DNA of 64,000 bases from Acanthosepion pharaonis (lineage: Eukaryota; Mollusca; Cephalopoda; Sepiida; Sepiidae): assembly GCA_903632075.3 (NCBI GenBank), contig CAHIKZ030000954.1:2046501-2110500 (forward strand), given 5' to 3'. Below are positions 54,190-63,599 of the stretch, one piece after another. The number at the start of each line of letters is the position of its first letter. The stretch's first letter is position 1. A model generated the notes under the pieces. That model ran no database searches. It worked only from the letters and a program-made list of their open reading frames with translations, and was not told the DNA's origin. Made by a program: the position numbers and the translations under genes.

Positions 54190-54800
54190 TTCTTTGTTTG
54201 TTCTTAGTTACTTCAACTTTTAATATTTTGTCAATTAACACTTGGTCGGATGATATGCCTTCGTTAGATATGAAAATTCGTAAAAATATTTTTTTAGTGT
54301 TATGCAGACATTCTTCGTTAATTGTTAATCCTGCATTTTTTAACTTATTCAAAACCATTTTGCTTTTCCATTTTAATTCTTCGTCGTTAATAGTACCAGC
54401 ACAAATTTTATCTCTACCAATGTCTTTTGTTCTATAGCATTTTTCAAAAAATTAAACTTGCGGTTTTAATTCCAAATTGCATTCATTTCCATCGTAATAA
54501 ACTTATTGACATGTTTATTGTTGTGACTTCTTTAAAGTCTTTTTCAATAGGTATTTCATGATATACCGACTTTAAATCAGTTTTAGAGAATGTTTTCATG
54601 CCCGCAAGGGAGTTCAAAGTTCATTCTACATTGGGGATAGGATATGAGTCTGCACATATTTTGTGATTTACATCTATTTTCTAGTCACCACAAATGTGTA
54701 AATCCCCATCTTTCTTTCTTAAAATTACTAACGGGGAGGCCCATTTGCTCCCTCCTGGCGGAACTCGTTCAAGATCTTCTCCGAGTAATTTTCTTAGTTT
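54131..54800 (-). pseudogene. Gypsy-B RT fingers and palm, YxDD lost
   Basis: Minus strand: 'LGEDLERVPPGGSKWASPLV', 'ILRKKDGDLHICGD', 'KICADSYPIPNVE', 'LNSLAGMKTFSKTDLKSVYH' (first catalytic Asp region) then 'MQFGIKTASLIF', 'KICAGTINDEELKWKSKMVL'. Where Y-Q-D-D-I-C should stand the sequence reads G-R-D-K-I-C after a gap of several residues, so the two palm Asp residues are gone. Multiple stops and shifts. Confidence 0.85.
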
Positions 54801-55029
54801 TTCCACAACTATTGGTAGTAGATGGACTGGCAGGTTTCGGGTTTCAAAATAGGAGGGGGGTATTTTTCTTTAGCCTTAACTTTGCTTCATAATTTTTTTA
54901 ACATTCCAGTTTCTTCTGCCTTGACTTGTCGAATTTTGTTGAATTTATGTTCAATACATCATTTCCTATTAGACCATGATTCTTTTCATGGTTTGCTACG
55001 ATAATTGGTAATGCGTCAAATTTATTTTT

Positions 55030-55170
55030 TTAGTTTCACGTAGGCATCAAAATAGCCTAACATTTTTATCACGGATCCGTCGAAAAGATTCAATCGGACA
55101 AGGTATCAACGTCACGTCACTTCCTGTACCTAGTTGCATACCGTAAAACATTATCTATTCGTGTTTTTAA
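55030..55170 (-). pseudogene. Gypsy-B protease remnant with mutated active site
   Basis: Minus strand 'MQLGTGSDVTLIPCPIESF' replaces the catalytic D-T-G by G-T-G. It then skips to 'KMLGYFDAYVKL' after a deletion. Aspartic protease of gag-pol; inactive. Confidence 0.75.
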
Positions 55171-55239
55171 TAACCCTTTTTCCTTTTCAATGAAAAAACC
55201 ACAATACTTATTTCTTCTTCATTTTGTTAAACCGTCTCT

Positions 55240-55980
55240 AAGTTTTTCTTTTGGGATTTACACATACGTTTAAAATGATTCATTTTGAAAAACTTTTCAC
55301 AATTTTTTTAATATGTCGGATATTTTTGTTTTTCTCTTTGATTGTTATTTTATTTTTTTGTCTTTATCGCCTATGTGTCCATTTTCTCTACCAGATCCGT
55401 AACTTTTATTCTATTAAATTTTCCAATTAATTCTTGTTTTGAACAAATTCCACACACTGTTCTAGTGACAACTTTCCCAGTTATAAATGCATTAGAGTCA
55501 TTTACCAATACTCCTCATTTTGAAAACCATTCACCAAATTCATTTTGATCAAATCCTCTTCGATTGACTGGTTTTCCGATCTCAGTTTCTCAAATTCACA
55601 ATGTTTAGCGGCATGTTTTAAATGAAGAACATATTCGATAACTTGTTCATTCACTTTTTGAGAAATATTCATAAACCTAGTTCTCTCTGCATTCACTAGT
55701 TTTTTCTTGGATGCTATGTTTTTCTCTATTAGTTAACTTATACCATCAAACGTCATTTCCTCCAACTGTCTTGGATGTGCAATTGCTAATAATTTTATAA
55801 TAGCCTCACAACCAGCAGTTGCCAAGAAGAGAGCTGTTATTTGGTTTTCTACTTCGATTGATTTTGAATCCTTTATCTTTTTTGTTCTAGCTTTAACTGC
55901 TAGTAACCTAAGATACGCTTGTGCGTATTCATAATTATCAAATGATAATTGTTCGTTTGGTTCTTTAGATATCGGCGAAT
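55240..55980 (-). pseudogene. Gypsy-B gag
   Basis: Structural protein that packages element RNA. Just inside the 5' LTR the minus frame runs 'DSPISKEPNEQLSFDNYEYA', 'QITALFLATAGCEAIIKLLA', 'HPRQLEEMTFDGI', stop, then 55502-55696 'ERTRFMNISQKVNEQVIEYV' and 'CEFEKLRSENQSIEEDLIKM', the retrotransposon gag capsid region. 'CEKFFKMNHFKRMC' near 55260-55300 is a zinc knuckle that lost its second Cys. Two stops and a shift. Confidence 0.75.
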
Positions 55981-55984
55981 CTAT

Positions 55985-56111
55985 TGTAGTGTAGTGTTAC
56001 TGACTCACGTGAAGTAGTATGCACTCAACTACCTCAAGGATAATAGCCGTAACTATTTATAGTCTTTGTGACTTCATATATAAATGAGTCATTTCACTTC
56101 TCACAAGTACA
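55985..56111 (-). repeat. Gypsy-B 5' LTR
   Basis: TGTAGTGTAGTGTTACTGAC ... AATAGCCGTAACTATTTATA ... GTACA. Many differences from the left LTR, so an old insertion. Confidence 0.75.
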
Positions 56112-56266
56112 GCTCATACCTTACGAAGAAAAGTGTGTGAGATCTTAGGTTGTTAATTTTTCTTTTTTACAATATTGTGCAGTGTAAAATGTCATGATGC
56201 CATTTCAGACTTTAAGTCTCTGGTTAGGACCCGGAATGAAATGAAGATACAACAGAAATCAAAATA

Positions 56267-56299
<33 letters not shown>

Positions 56300-56300
56300 C
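56267..56300. repeat. (TAA)n microsatellite
   Basis: About 11 perfect units. Confidence 0.95.
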
Positions 56301-56459
56301 ATCCACGAGATAAAAATCAGTAGAATGTGACATCTCATGACAACATTATCTTTTCTTATTCGGGCTTTTGGTAAATGATATCAAAAGAAACCGTATATTA
56401 GTTTTTTTTTGTGTGTGTGTGTGTCTTTTTTTTATCCATTTATAAAGTTTTTTTCCTTC

Positions 56460-56650
56460 TCATTTTAGGCTGTTACATTAGAAGTGTAGAGTTGAAGTAG
56501 ATTTTAGAGAGAACCAGAAACCCAATTTTAAACAGGAAACAATGGATAAACCTCTCCTCCTGTTCAAAACTTTGGGGAGGAGTGTGAACCGGACGATAGG
56601 ACAACCCATCTACTCCTATTGAGGAGAAAAAATGTAAATAAATAAATAAA
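56460..56650 (-). repeat. Repeat R8, inverted copy
   Basis: Minus strand CACTCCTCCCCAAAGTTTTG, GGAGGAGAGGTTTATCCATT, GGGTTTCTGGTTCTCTCTAA match 46495-46830. Confidence 0.65.
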
Positions 56651-56654
56651 TAAG

Positions 56655-57005
56655 GAACCAGAAACTTCATAAAAAAAAGTGATAAAGATGGCGATAGGCA
56701 CACCTATCTACACCTGTTTTAAATAATGGTGGGATTAGACCCCAGGATCTCAATGGGGAGGACGAGATGATTACATTACGAGTTGACTTAAGATGACACC
56801 TCCTCTTTCCATTATCGTTATTCCCCATCAGTTAGAGAAGGAAATGCGTTGTGGGGGATAATTAGGCAACTGACAGTATATTATCTATTAGGTTAGTGGG
56901 CATAAAATGGACGGTCGATTTTCTATTGTTATAAAATAATAAACTGATTTCACAAAAGATTAATATAATAATTGGAAAAAACATAAATGAGTAGTGAACT
57001 GTTAT
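56655..57005. other. No gene seen
   Basis: Nothing recognisable. Confidence 0.5.
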
Positions 57006-57009
57006 GTAA

Positions 57010-57345
57010 TATCAGTTCTACTTTATGCCAGTTAATGCCGGATAATCTCCCCAGAGATGAAGAAGAGACTTGCAGCAACACAAATGTGATTCTACAGAAG
57101 GATGTTGAGGATTCCATGGACCAAACATGTGAGCAGTAACAAGGTTCTGGAGAAAATGGAAACAAAAAGGAAACTTATACTTAACATTAGGAAGAGACAG
57201 TTGAAGTTTATAGGGCACATAATGAGAAAAAGGGCTTAGAAAATTTGACACTCATAAGATATATTGAAGACAGGAAATACAGAAGAAAACATACTTAATG
57301 AGCGGGAATAAATGGATGTCGGAACAAGATTTAGGAGAGATTAAA
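57010..57345 (+). pseudogene. LINE-A-type ORF2 C-terminal region, copy 2
   Basis: Plus frame: 'ISPEMKKRLAATQMWFYRRM', 'LRIPWTKHVSSNKVLEKMET', 'KRKLILNIRKRQLKFIGHIM', 'ENLTLIRYIEDRKYRRKHT', with stops. Collinear with 40668-41095 and continuous with the tail array to its right. Confidence 0.8.
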
Positions 57346-57720
57346 AAGACGAAATTTCTTAAGTGCTACAAAGTACAGGAAATTGTGGAGAGCCATGATC
57401 ACCAACGTCCTGAAGGTGACAAACAAGAAGAAGAAGAAGAAGCTTGAGTAAATGGATGGCGGAACAAGGTTTCGGAGAGATACAAAAAAACAAAAAGGAC
57501 AGGAAATTGTCGAGAGCCATGATCACCAATGTCCTGAAGGTGACAGAAAATAGAAGAAGAAGAAGAAGAAGAAGAAGAAGAAGAAGAAGAAGAAGAAGAA
57601 GGAGGAGGAGGAGGAGGAGGAGCATGAGTAAATGGGTGGCGGAACAAAGTTTAGGAGAGATAAAAAAGACAAAAAGGACAGGAAATTGTGGAGAACTATG
57701 ATCACCAACGTCCTATTATT
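57346..57720 (+). repeat. Tandem array of LINE-A-type 3' tails (three units) with (GAA)n
   Basis: Each unit holds 'KWM.EQ..GEI' and 'DRKL.RAMITNVLK' codons; AGCCATGATCACCAA-type landmarks are at about 57391, 57515 and 57693. Units are separated by GAA runs, the longest at 57553-57600. The array creates a poly-Arg frame artefact. Confidence 0.8.
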
Positions 57721-57799
57721 ATATTTCTGGGGTGAAAAAATATACTTAGAAACACACATGAGAAAAACTTCTAATAATAATACAGACAATGCAAACTCA

Positions 57800-58075
57800 T
57801 ACACGGACATGTGGCCCAGTGGTTGAAATAATCCAGTGACTTAACCCAAAAAGATGTGAGTTCAATACCCGGCCACAGCAGAGATGAATATAAAATTTGG
57901 TTGAGTTACTAAAGGGAATTAACTGAAACATGGAACTAGAACAATTGATGGACAAAATAAAAAGTTCGGTTCGAAATTCCAACGTATATCACCTGAAGAA
58001 GACCGAAGCGTACAACAGCTGAAATATGACAATAAAGATGAAGACAACAGTTCGAGCAGTGTAAATTAGGTATTT
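57800..58075 (+). mobile_element. SINE-B, diverged copy
   Basis: Head CATGTGGCCCAGTGGTTGAA and GTGAGTTCAATACCCGGCC; then AGGGAATTAACTGAAACATG and CACCTGAAGAAGACCGAAGC. The conserved block has lost GAAAC. Confidence 0.75.
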
Positions 58076-59405
58076 CTACGAAAACGCTAAAAAAACAGCA
58101 GACCGTGATGAAAACCTGCTCCAAACGTAATGAAAACACAGTTTTCACGTCAAAATCTTTTGTTATTAAAGAGGAAGGCGCAAAGTATTTTTTTGATTAT
58201 TTAACTAATTATTTTACTCTTTTTTTGGACATTCGAAATTTTGACGAGAAACTCGTTTTTCTTGCGTCGGTGGTTGTACTAACTTTTAGAAGAGTCAATT
58301 TTAGCCTCTTTTTGCCTTGACAGACACATTCATTTGGAAATTCTTGCAAAAATCAAATAATTGTCAGATTTTAATGAAACTTTCAGGAACTATTCACAAA
58401 TGAAAAAATTATTTTTTTATCTTTTTTATTAGAAAATGTTGGAATTTTTTTTACATGTGTTTTACCCCCTTACTTAATTTTATAAAAACTTGAGTAATTA
58501 GACATGATAATTTTTACTGACGATATTAGTTAAAAGAAAAATTCTTTGAAAAATTTAAATCACTGAATTTTTTGGCAAAATCGGACCCCAACTAACCGAA
58601 AATCTGTTCTAAATCGAAGAAAAAAAAAACGCAATAAAAAGAAGACATTATTTAATTAGAGAAGGTTTTATGAATTATATATATTAAAGACAATATTGTC
58701 TGAAGAAAAAAAAACATTGATGGAAAATGAATTTTTACAAGATTTGTTTTCAATTTTTTACAATTTTAAATTTAATAATTTTTAATAATTTTTAAATCTT
58801 TAAAAATTCATTTTCAATTTCAAATTGAATAAATTATAAAGATTTTAAACCTTCTAAAATTAATTTTCAATGTGATAACTCTTAGAAAATGTTGTTATTA
58901 AGTAAAACTATATTTACTAATCATATATTGTAAAGCTTATTACAATCTGATACACCCGAATATTTTTTTTAAGAAATTTTGATTTTTTTTGTGTATAAAC
59001 GTCCTAATTTTTCTAAGTATAATAGTTCATACAGGACATTATCATTAAAAGGTCACAGGATTTAAGGGTAGTCCCCTCTTATGGAAAAAAAAATTTAAAT
59101 ATATTTCATCGATTGCTAACAATTATTCTTCACCATACTTGTCAACACGCCAGAAAAACAAGACCCCGTGATTAAAAAAGGTTTGTAAACAACATTTTAT
59201 ACAATAAGTAATATTTGTTTCAAATCAGATTCATTTGACTTTAAATTTGCTAATTTTCCTCAAATAACTTTTCAGAAATATATAAATATATTTTTACATG
59301 ATTTTTAAAACCGGGAATTAACTTTTGTTTACAAATGTGTTAAAATGGCAGATTTTATCGATTTTACTTTTTAAAAATCCATTCCAGTCAATATAATCTT
59401 TGTTT
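58076..59405. other. No gene seen
   Basis: Very AT-rich. Short frame 58105-58320 has no known domain. Confidence 0.5.
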
Positions 59406-59410
59406 GAAAT
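59406..59410. other. Target-site duplication, left (GAAAT)
   Basis: Identical to 62502-62506 on the other side of Gypsy-A. Five bases is the usual Ty3/Gypsy length. Confidence 0.85.
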
Positions 59411-59659
59411 TGTTGTGGAGTTATTTCGCAGTGGAAACTTGTATTTGTACTAAATCGGTCCTAAATAGTTCGACGTACAACACGTTAGGAACTTGATATA
59501 ATAGGTATTACGCATAGTAATCTTGTTGTGGTCGCTGACTACTTTCGTATTCGACTAACTGTCGTCCGACATCGACTGATCTTCGTTTCTCTTACTACTC
59601 CTACTTATTATAGGTGGGAAAGTCTATCAACTATAGAATAGGTGTGTTTCACCATAACA
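59411..59659 (-). repeat. Gypsy-A 3' LTR
   Basis: 249 bp, TGTTGTGGAG ... ACCATAACA. About 16 differences from 62253-62501 by hand alignment (about 94% identical), no length difference. Confidence 0.93.
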
Positions 59660-59668
59660 CCTCCTCCT
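59660..59668 (-). other. Polypurine tract of Gypsy-A
   Basis: AGGAGGAGG on the minus strand, directly upstream of the 3' LTR start TGTTATGG. Expected primer position for plus-strand DNA synthesis. Confidence 0.8.
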
Positions 59669-59742
59669 AAAACTTTACTCCGTAGGAGTAAAACAGTTTT
59701 CTTTATTTATTTTTTACAGGAAATATGAAGAAAAAAAAAACT

Positions 59743-60290
59743 TCATTTTATTAGCAACATCGTAGCGTATCTCCTACGTTTTGGATCCACTTTTAAATGA
59801 TCAGTTGCCTTTCTTTTTCTCCTGGATCGGTGTAACTCAGGTAAAATCGCTGCAGGCGTTTTTAGATCAAACGTATTGAAAATCACCTCAATCGGCGTTT
59901 CTTCCGCGGGACCGCTGTCAACCACGTCTGAAGAGCGTCGTCTGATCTGGTTAATGTGCCGTCTGCACGTAAATTTTTCGCCTTTCACCAAGTACATCAT
60001 ATTGCCAATCCGCTTTTCTATTTTTTGGTACCTCCATAGTGTTACCAGAAACAACCTTCCGCTTTGAGCTTCTTAATGATGGAGTCACAGTTTCTGTAGG
60101 TTCTACTTGTGGTTCTATTTGTTCAGCCTCTAGCTTCCTTTTTGTTGACCTTGTGCTTCTTAACGTTTTCTGTGGTGACTTCAGTTGACTTAAATCATTT
60201 AATAATACTGCATGTCCTTGGCTGCGGGTAACTCGCTCCCCAGTTTTTCTCGGTGTCGGCTTCATCTTTACTTTCTGGGGCTGTTTTTTC
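59743..60290 (-). pseudogene. Gypsy-A pol C-terminal tail
   Basis: Two overlapping minus frames. 59951-60265: 'KPTPRKTGERVTRSQGHAVL' and Lys/Arg-rich sequence. 59743-60054: 'MMYLVKGEKFTCRRHINQIR' followed by 'PAAILPELHRSRRKRKATDH'. 'L-V-K-G-E-K-x-x-x-R-R-H-I-N-Q-I-R' is the end of the integrase C-terminal domain of Gypsy pol. The order looks scrambled by a frameshift near 60010. Catalytic core lost upstream. Confidence 0.75.
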
Positions 60291-60310
60291 GCGTATACCG
60301 TCGGTGTTGC
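60270..60310 (-). other. Internal deletion junction in Gypsy-A pol
   Basis: RT sequence 'GYSEWATPTVYAKK' runs directly into 'QPQKVKMKPTPRKT' of the C-terminal tail. In full elements about a thousand codons separate these; that size is inferred from the family. Confidence 0.75.
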
Positions 60311-60332
60311 CCATTCACTATACCCAACTTTT

Positions 60333-61100
60333 TTAAGTACACCGGTTTTTTTCTAATCTGTCCAATTCTTTATCTATCTGTTCAAATGAGGCAAACGGCA
60401 CATTCCTTTTCTTTTTGAATACCGCCTGAGCGTTTTCTTTTAGCTGGAATTTTACCTCCATCTTGGTACACGTTCCCAAACCTGGAGAAAAAAACAGTAG
60501 GAAATGTTTCCTTAACTTTACTAATTTTTGGGCTTCGGTGTTTATACTTTCTACCTTGTAACAGAAAGAATTTATCGGTAGATCCCATAATTGGAATTCT
60601 ATTATCCAATTCGTACCAAGTAAGTTCGTGGTATTTTCTATGACAAATAGTTTAGCTTTTCGCGTTTTGTTTTTATTTAACGTGACGTTTGTAACAAATT
60701 CCCCAATAAATTGTATTTTTTCTCCCGTCACTGACCTCGCGATTTTCTTTGTCTTCATTAAAGTTGGTTTCCCCAACTTCTTCCACGTATGCAAATTTAT
60801 GATAGATAGATCTGAGCTAGTGTCAAGTTGCATTTTTATATTTTTATTACTTATTTCGACGGTAACATATTTTCTGGTTATTCCATCGTTCACCTCGTTG
60901 GACTTTAATTTTCTTATTTTATTGTCTTTATTTTTTGACCTGCAATGCGTGCTTTTATGACCCACTCTTTTACAGTTGAAACCTTTTTTATTCCTAAAAT
61001 CGCAATATCTGTACCAGTGTAGTTCACCGCAAGCAAAACATGGCTTCGGGAGTTTTTGTTTATTTTTCTCTGGTATTTCACTTTTTGCTTGATAATCCAC
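60333..61100 (-). pseudogene. Gypsy-A nucleocapsid, protease and RT start (255 codons open)
   Basis: Residues 21-33 'CFACGELHWYRYC' form one zinc knuckle (C21, C24, H28, C33). A second at about 40-53 keeps C43, H48 and C53 but has Gly for its first Cys. Protease active site is 'LDTSSDLSII' (residues 92-101), D-T-S instead of the usual D-T-G or D-T-A; 'LFVIENTTNLLGTNWI' is the protease C-terminal motif. 'TCTKMEVKFQLKENAQAVFK' and 'KKRNVPFASFEQIDKELDRL' begin RT. The frame stops two codons before 'VLKKVGYSEWATP', so one frameshift lies near 60335. Gag-pol relation to the previous frame needs a shift near 61100-61180. Confidence 0.88.
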
Positions 61101-61177
61101 AATTTTAGAATTCTTTTTGGTAGACTGACTTTCTTCTTTGTAGCATATTTTCCATACACGCGACTGTTCTATCTTTT

Positions 61178-61947
61178 TTAATCTTTCTTTACGCTAACAT
61201 ATCTTGTGCAGTCTTCTGCCAATTTCTGTACCGTAATACTTGGATCGCTTTCCAATTTTGCCCGTACTAATTTTCTCAACTCTACGTTTCTTTCCGATAC
61301 CAGCCCCTGAACAAACACCAAGCACTTAAAATTGTCTGCGCTTAACTCTGCCACCTTGAATTCTTCACAATGCTTATTCACATTGGTTGCGTACGTTATA
61401 TAGTCTTGTTCGTTATCTTTCATCAGATTCAAACATTTCCGCCTCTTGTGAAACAAAGATGTCTTTTTACTAAATAATTCACTTAGTATATTTACCGCCT
61501 CGGTAAATGTCAACTCGCTAGTTTTTTCGGTAAAATGTAGTTTACCAATTTGTTATGCTCAGCAGTTCCTAATTTGCTTAAAAGAAGCCTAACCTTCTTT
61601 TCTTCAGACCACGAGTGGCAGTCCTCGTAATACCCGTCCGTATATTTTTTATAATACTCCTCAAAAGTTATCTCTTCATCTGGACTGCACGTGAATATTT
61701 CAATTGAATTCCATATTGTATTCTCTGGGAAAGAATCATTTTGTAGATTTTTCTCTTTCCTCTTCTCAGTTATTTCCAGAATTTTGTTTTGAAACTCCCT
61801 ATGCATCTGTTCCATTTTTTGCTGGAATTGCATTTGTCTATTGAAAGTTTCCTCCTGTAGCTGCATCTGGAATGTTTTTTGTTGCTCTAATATTGTCATC
61901 TGTTGTTCCGACTGGAACTTAAAAAATTCCCGAATATATTTTTGCAT
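61178..61947 (-). pseudogene. Gypsy-A gag, split by one frameshift
   Basis: Begins at ATG 61947 with a Gln-rich coiled-coil ('FQSEQQMTILEQQKTFQMQL'), then 'EEITFEEYYKKYTDGYYEDC' and 'KKVRLLLSKLGTAEHNKLVN'. At about 61513 the frame shifts by one and continues 'LTFTEAVNILSELFSKKTSL', 'RKCLNLMKDNEQDYITYATN', 'VAELSADNFKCLVFVQGLVS', 'VQKLAEDCTRYVSVKKD'. This is the capsid-type gag region of Gypsy elements. One repair of frame would make it continuous with the nucleocapsid part; as it stands it is broken. Confidence 0.85.
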
Positions 61948-62252
61948 TCCTCCATCTTCGCAAAAAGTTTACACAATGCCTAAATGCTGTAGAGGGAGGG
62001 GGTCCTACGAATTTGCAATTCGTGACCTATTTGAGTAAACTGTATTATCGAAAAAATATATATATTTCTTTTCTCAGTTGAGAATACGACAGATTTTTTC
62101 GTCACTAAGTTGAAGTCTTGGCTTGCGAAAAACTTTGCCAAGTTTTTTTTTTTTTTTTTTTTTTAGTGTGAATCTGAGACTTTGTCGCCGAAGTTATTGT
62201 GGCGAGCGAATTTTTCTTCCTCCGTATGAGTGCTAATCCTCGTCGCCAAAGT
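61948..62252 (-). other. Gypsy-A leader with candidate primer-binding site
   Basis: Just inside the 5' LTR the minus strand reads ACTT then TGGCGACGAGGATTAGC, a TGG-starting primer-binding-site candidate at about 62232-62248. A related TTCGGCGACAAAGTC lies 65 bp further in. T-run at 62143-62164. I cannot name the tRNA. Confidence 0.65.
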
Positions 62253-62501
62253 TGTTGTGGAGTTATTTCGCAGTGGAGGCTTTTATTTGTACTAAATCGG
62301 TCCCAAATAGTTCGACGTACAAAACGTTAGGAACTTGATATAATAGGTATTACGCAGAGTAATCTTGTTGTGGTCGCTGACTACATTCGTATTCGACTAA
62401 CTGTCGTCCGACATCGACTGACGTTCGTTTCTCTTACTACTCATACTTATATTAGGTGGGAGAGTCTATTATCTATTGAATAGGTGTGTTTCACCATAAC
62501 A
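62253..62501 (-). repeat. Gypsy-A 5' LTR
   Basis: 249 bp, TG...CA ends, pairs with 59411-59659. Confidence 0.93.
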
Positions 62502-62506
62502 GAAAT
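62502..62506. other. Target-site duplication, right (GAAAT)
   Basis: Identical to 59406-59410. Confidence 0.85.
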
Positions 62507-62635
62507 ACACCACAGAGTATTTTTTAATGGAAATAGTAAATTTTAGCTTTCAATTAAAGCTAAAATGAAAGCTTCAAAAAAGCTTTTACATTTTAAAAAA
62601 TTTATTTTATACCTTACCGAATTAATGAAGGCACC

Positions 62636-62700
62636 TAGTGTAAATAGTTACAATACCTCATCTCAGAAATATAGACAAATAATACAGACCTAACAAAATA
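62636..62700 (+). mobile_element. SINE-B 3' end scrap
   Basis: TACCTCATCTCAGAAATATA as at 17900-17930. Confidence 0.55.
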
Positions 62701-62819
62701 TGGCAGTTTCTACTGTCACTGTCAGACTAATATTAATATAACATTTTTGTGGATTCAAAGCGAAAGGTTAGTTTTCTATAGTTATCAATCAATAATTAGA
62801 CCTCCGCCCGAAGTGGACG

Positions 62820-63178
62820 CAAACTCAGGCAGGATTTGTTCTCATACGATCATCGAAGTTAAGCAACGTCGAACCTGGTCAGTACCTAAGTGAATGACCG
62901 CTTGGATGTGTGGGGATGAATAACAGATCGGAATTAGAAATCAAGGAGCCGTGTTCCAATTCTAGTCGGGTTTGTTATAGTCACTTACGCACAAATACCC
63001 TTGGGGAAGGGCATGAATCCACCTCTTCTCCCTCCAACTATGGATTAATTAGTAGGATATGTATCAGCACACCATTATCTCCAAAAAAATTCATACAATG
63101 TAAAAAAAAATGTATTTTGGCTTCAAATAACCTGCAAAAGGTTGATAAGCCGTAAAAAATCAATCAAAACTCAATGAA
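62820..63178 (+). mobile_element. 5S-rRNA-derived SINE, left arm of inverted pair
   Basis: 5S-like ACGATCATCGAAGTTAAGCA, GGTCAGTACCTAAGTGAATG; tRNA-like GCCGTGTTCCAATTCTAG; body CTATGGATTAATTAGTAGGA; tail AAAGGTTGATAAGCCGTAAA. The box A part of the tRNA-like segment is partly deleted. Confidence 0.85.
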
Positions 63179-63179
63179 G

Positions 63180-63460
63180 TTGTTGACTGGTTGGTTGGTT
63201 GTTTTGTTTTGCGGAATATCAACCTCTAATGCTGAAATCTAAATATCTTCTACGGAATATTATTTACTTTTTGGAGATAATGATGGTTTTAGTGATACAA
63301 GTTTTACTAATTAACCCATAGGTGAGAGGGATATGATGTGGATTCACACCTTTTGCAAGGTTATTTATGTGTAAGTGAATATAACGAACCCAAGTGGAAT
63401 TGGAACTTTGCTTTCCAATTAACAATTCCATGTCATTATCTATTACACCACCCGCACATG
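63180..63460 (-). mobile_element. 5S SINE right arm: body and tRNA-like part
   Basis: Minus strand: GGTGGTGTAATAGATAATG, GGAAAGCAAAGTTCCAATTC, CTATGGGTTAATTAGTAAAA, tail GTTGATATTCCGCAAAACAA. Pairs with the left arm over most of its length. Confidence 0.8.
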
Positions 63461-63461
63461 C

Positions 63462-63581
63462 AAGCTTACCACACCTGGTATTCCCAAGCGGTCATCCATT
63501 TAGATACTGACCAGGCTAGATGTTGCTGAACTTCGGTGATCGTGTGGGAACCAATGTTTCTACGGGATACGGCCGTAAGCC
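63462..63581 (-). pseudogene. Full-length 5S rRNA-like segment (120 nt)
   Basis: Minus strand starts GGCTTACGGCCGTATCCCGT and ends GGTGTGGTAAGCTT. It aligns end to end with animal 5S rRNA, including ATGGATGACCGCTTGGGAAT in the internal control region. Many substitutions (for example AACATCTAGCC for the usual AGC.GGGTC.GGCC), so it is a SINE head, not a working gene. Confidence 0.85.
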
Positions 63582-63599
63582 TTAATAAAGCTCAATTTG

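Larger units (their letters stand above)
53079..56111 (-). mobile_element. Gypsy-B: decayed, internally deleted Ty3/Gypsy element
   Basis: Two related short LTRs bracket minus-strand gag, protease, RT, RNase H, integrase N-terminus and pol C-terminal tail. Integrase core is deleted and RT lacks its YxDD box, so it cannot transpose itself. No clear target duplication (left flank ATTCT, right flank GCTCA), which leaves the exact LTR ends uncertain. Confidence 0.85.
59411..62501 (-). mobile_element. Gypsy-A: 3.1-kb non-autonomous Ty3/Gypsy deletion derivative
   Basis: Complete at both ends: equal-length LTRs with TG...CA termini and identical 5-bp flanks. Inside, on the minus strand: leader, gag, zinc knuckles, protease, the first residues of RT, then an abrupt join to the extreme C-terminus of pol. 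RT, RNase H and integrase cores are absent. Gag also has a frameshift. Movement would need a full-length relative. The gag/PR style resembles the K02A2.6-type Gypsy proteins (memory). Confidence 0.92.

Noticed and set aside
56112..56200. Extension of the Gypsy-B 5' LTR to the right
   Set aside because: No homology with sequence right of the other LTR beyond the TACAG, so the LTR was ended at 56111.
57444..57701. Arg-rich nuclear-type protein
   Set aside because: Poly-Arg is read from (AGA)n in a LINE tail array.
63462..63581. Functional 5S rRNA gene
   Set aside because: Full length, but many substitutions at conserved positions and fused to a SINE body; four other damaged copies in the window.
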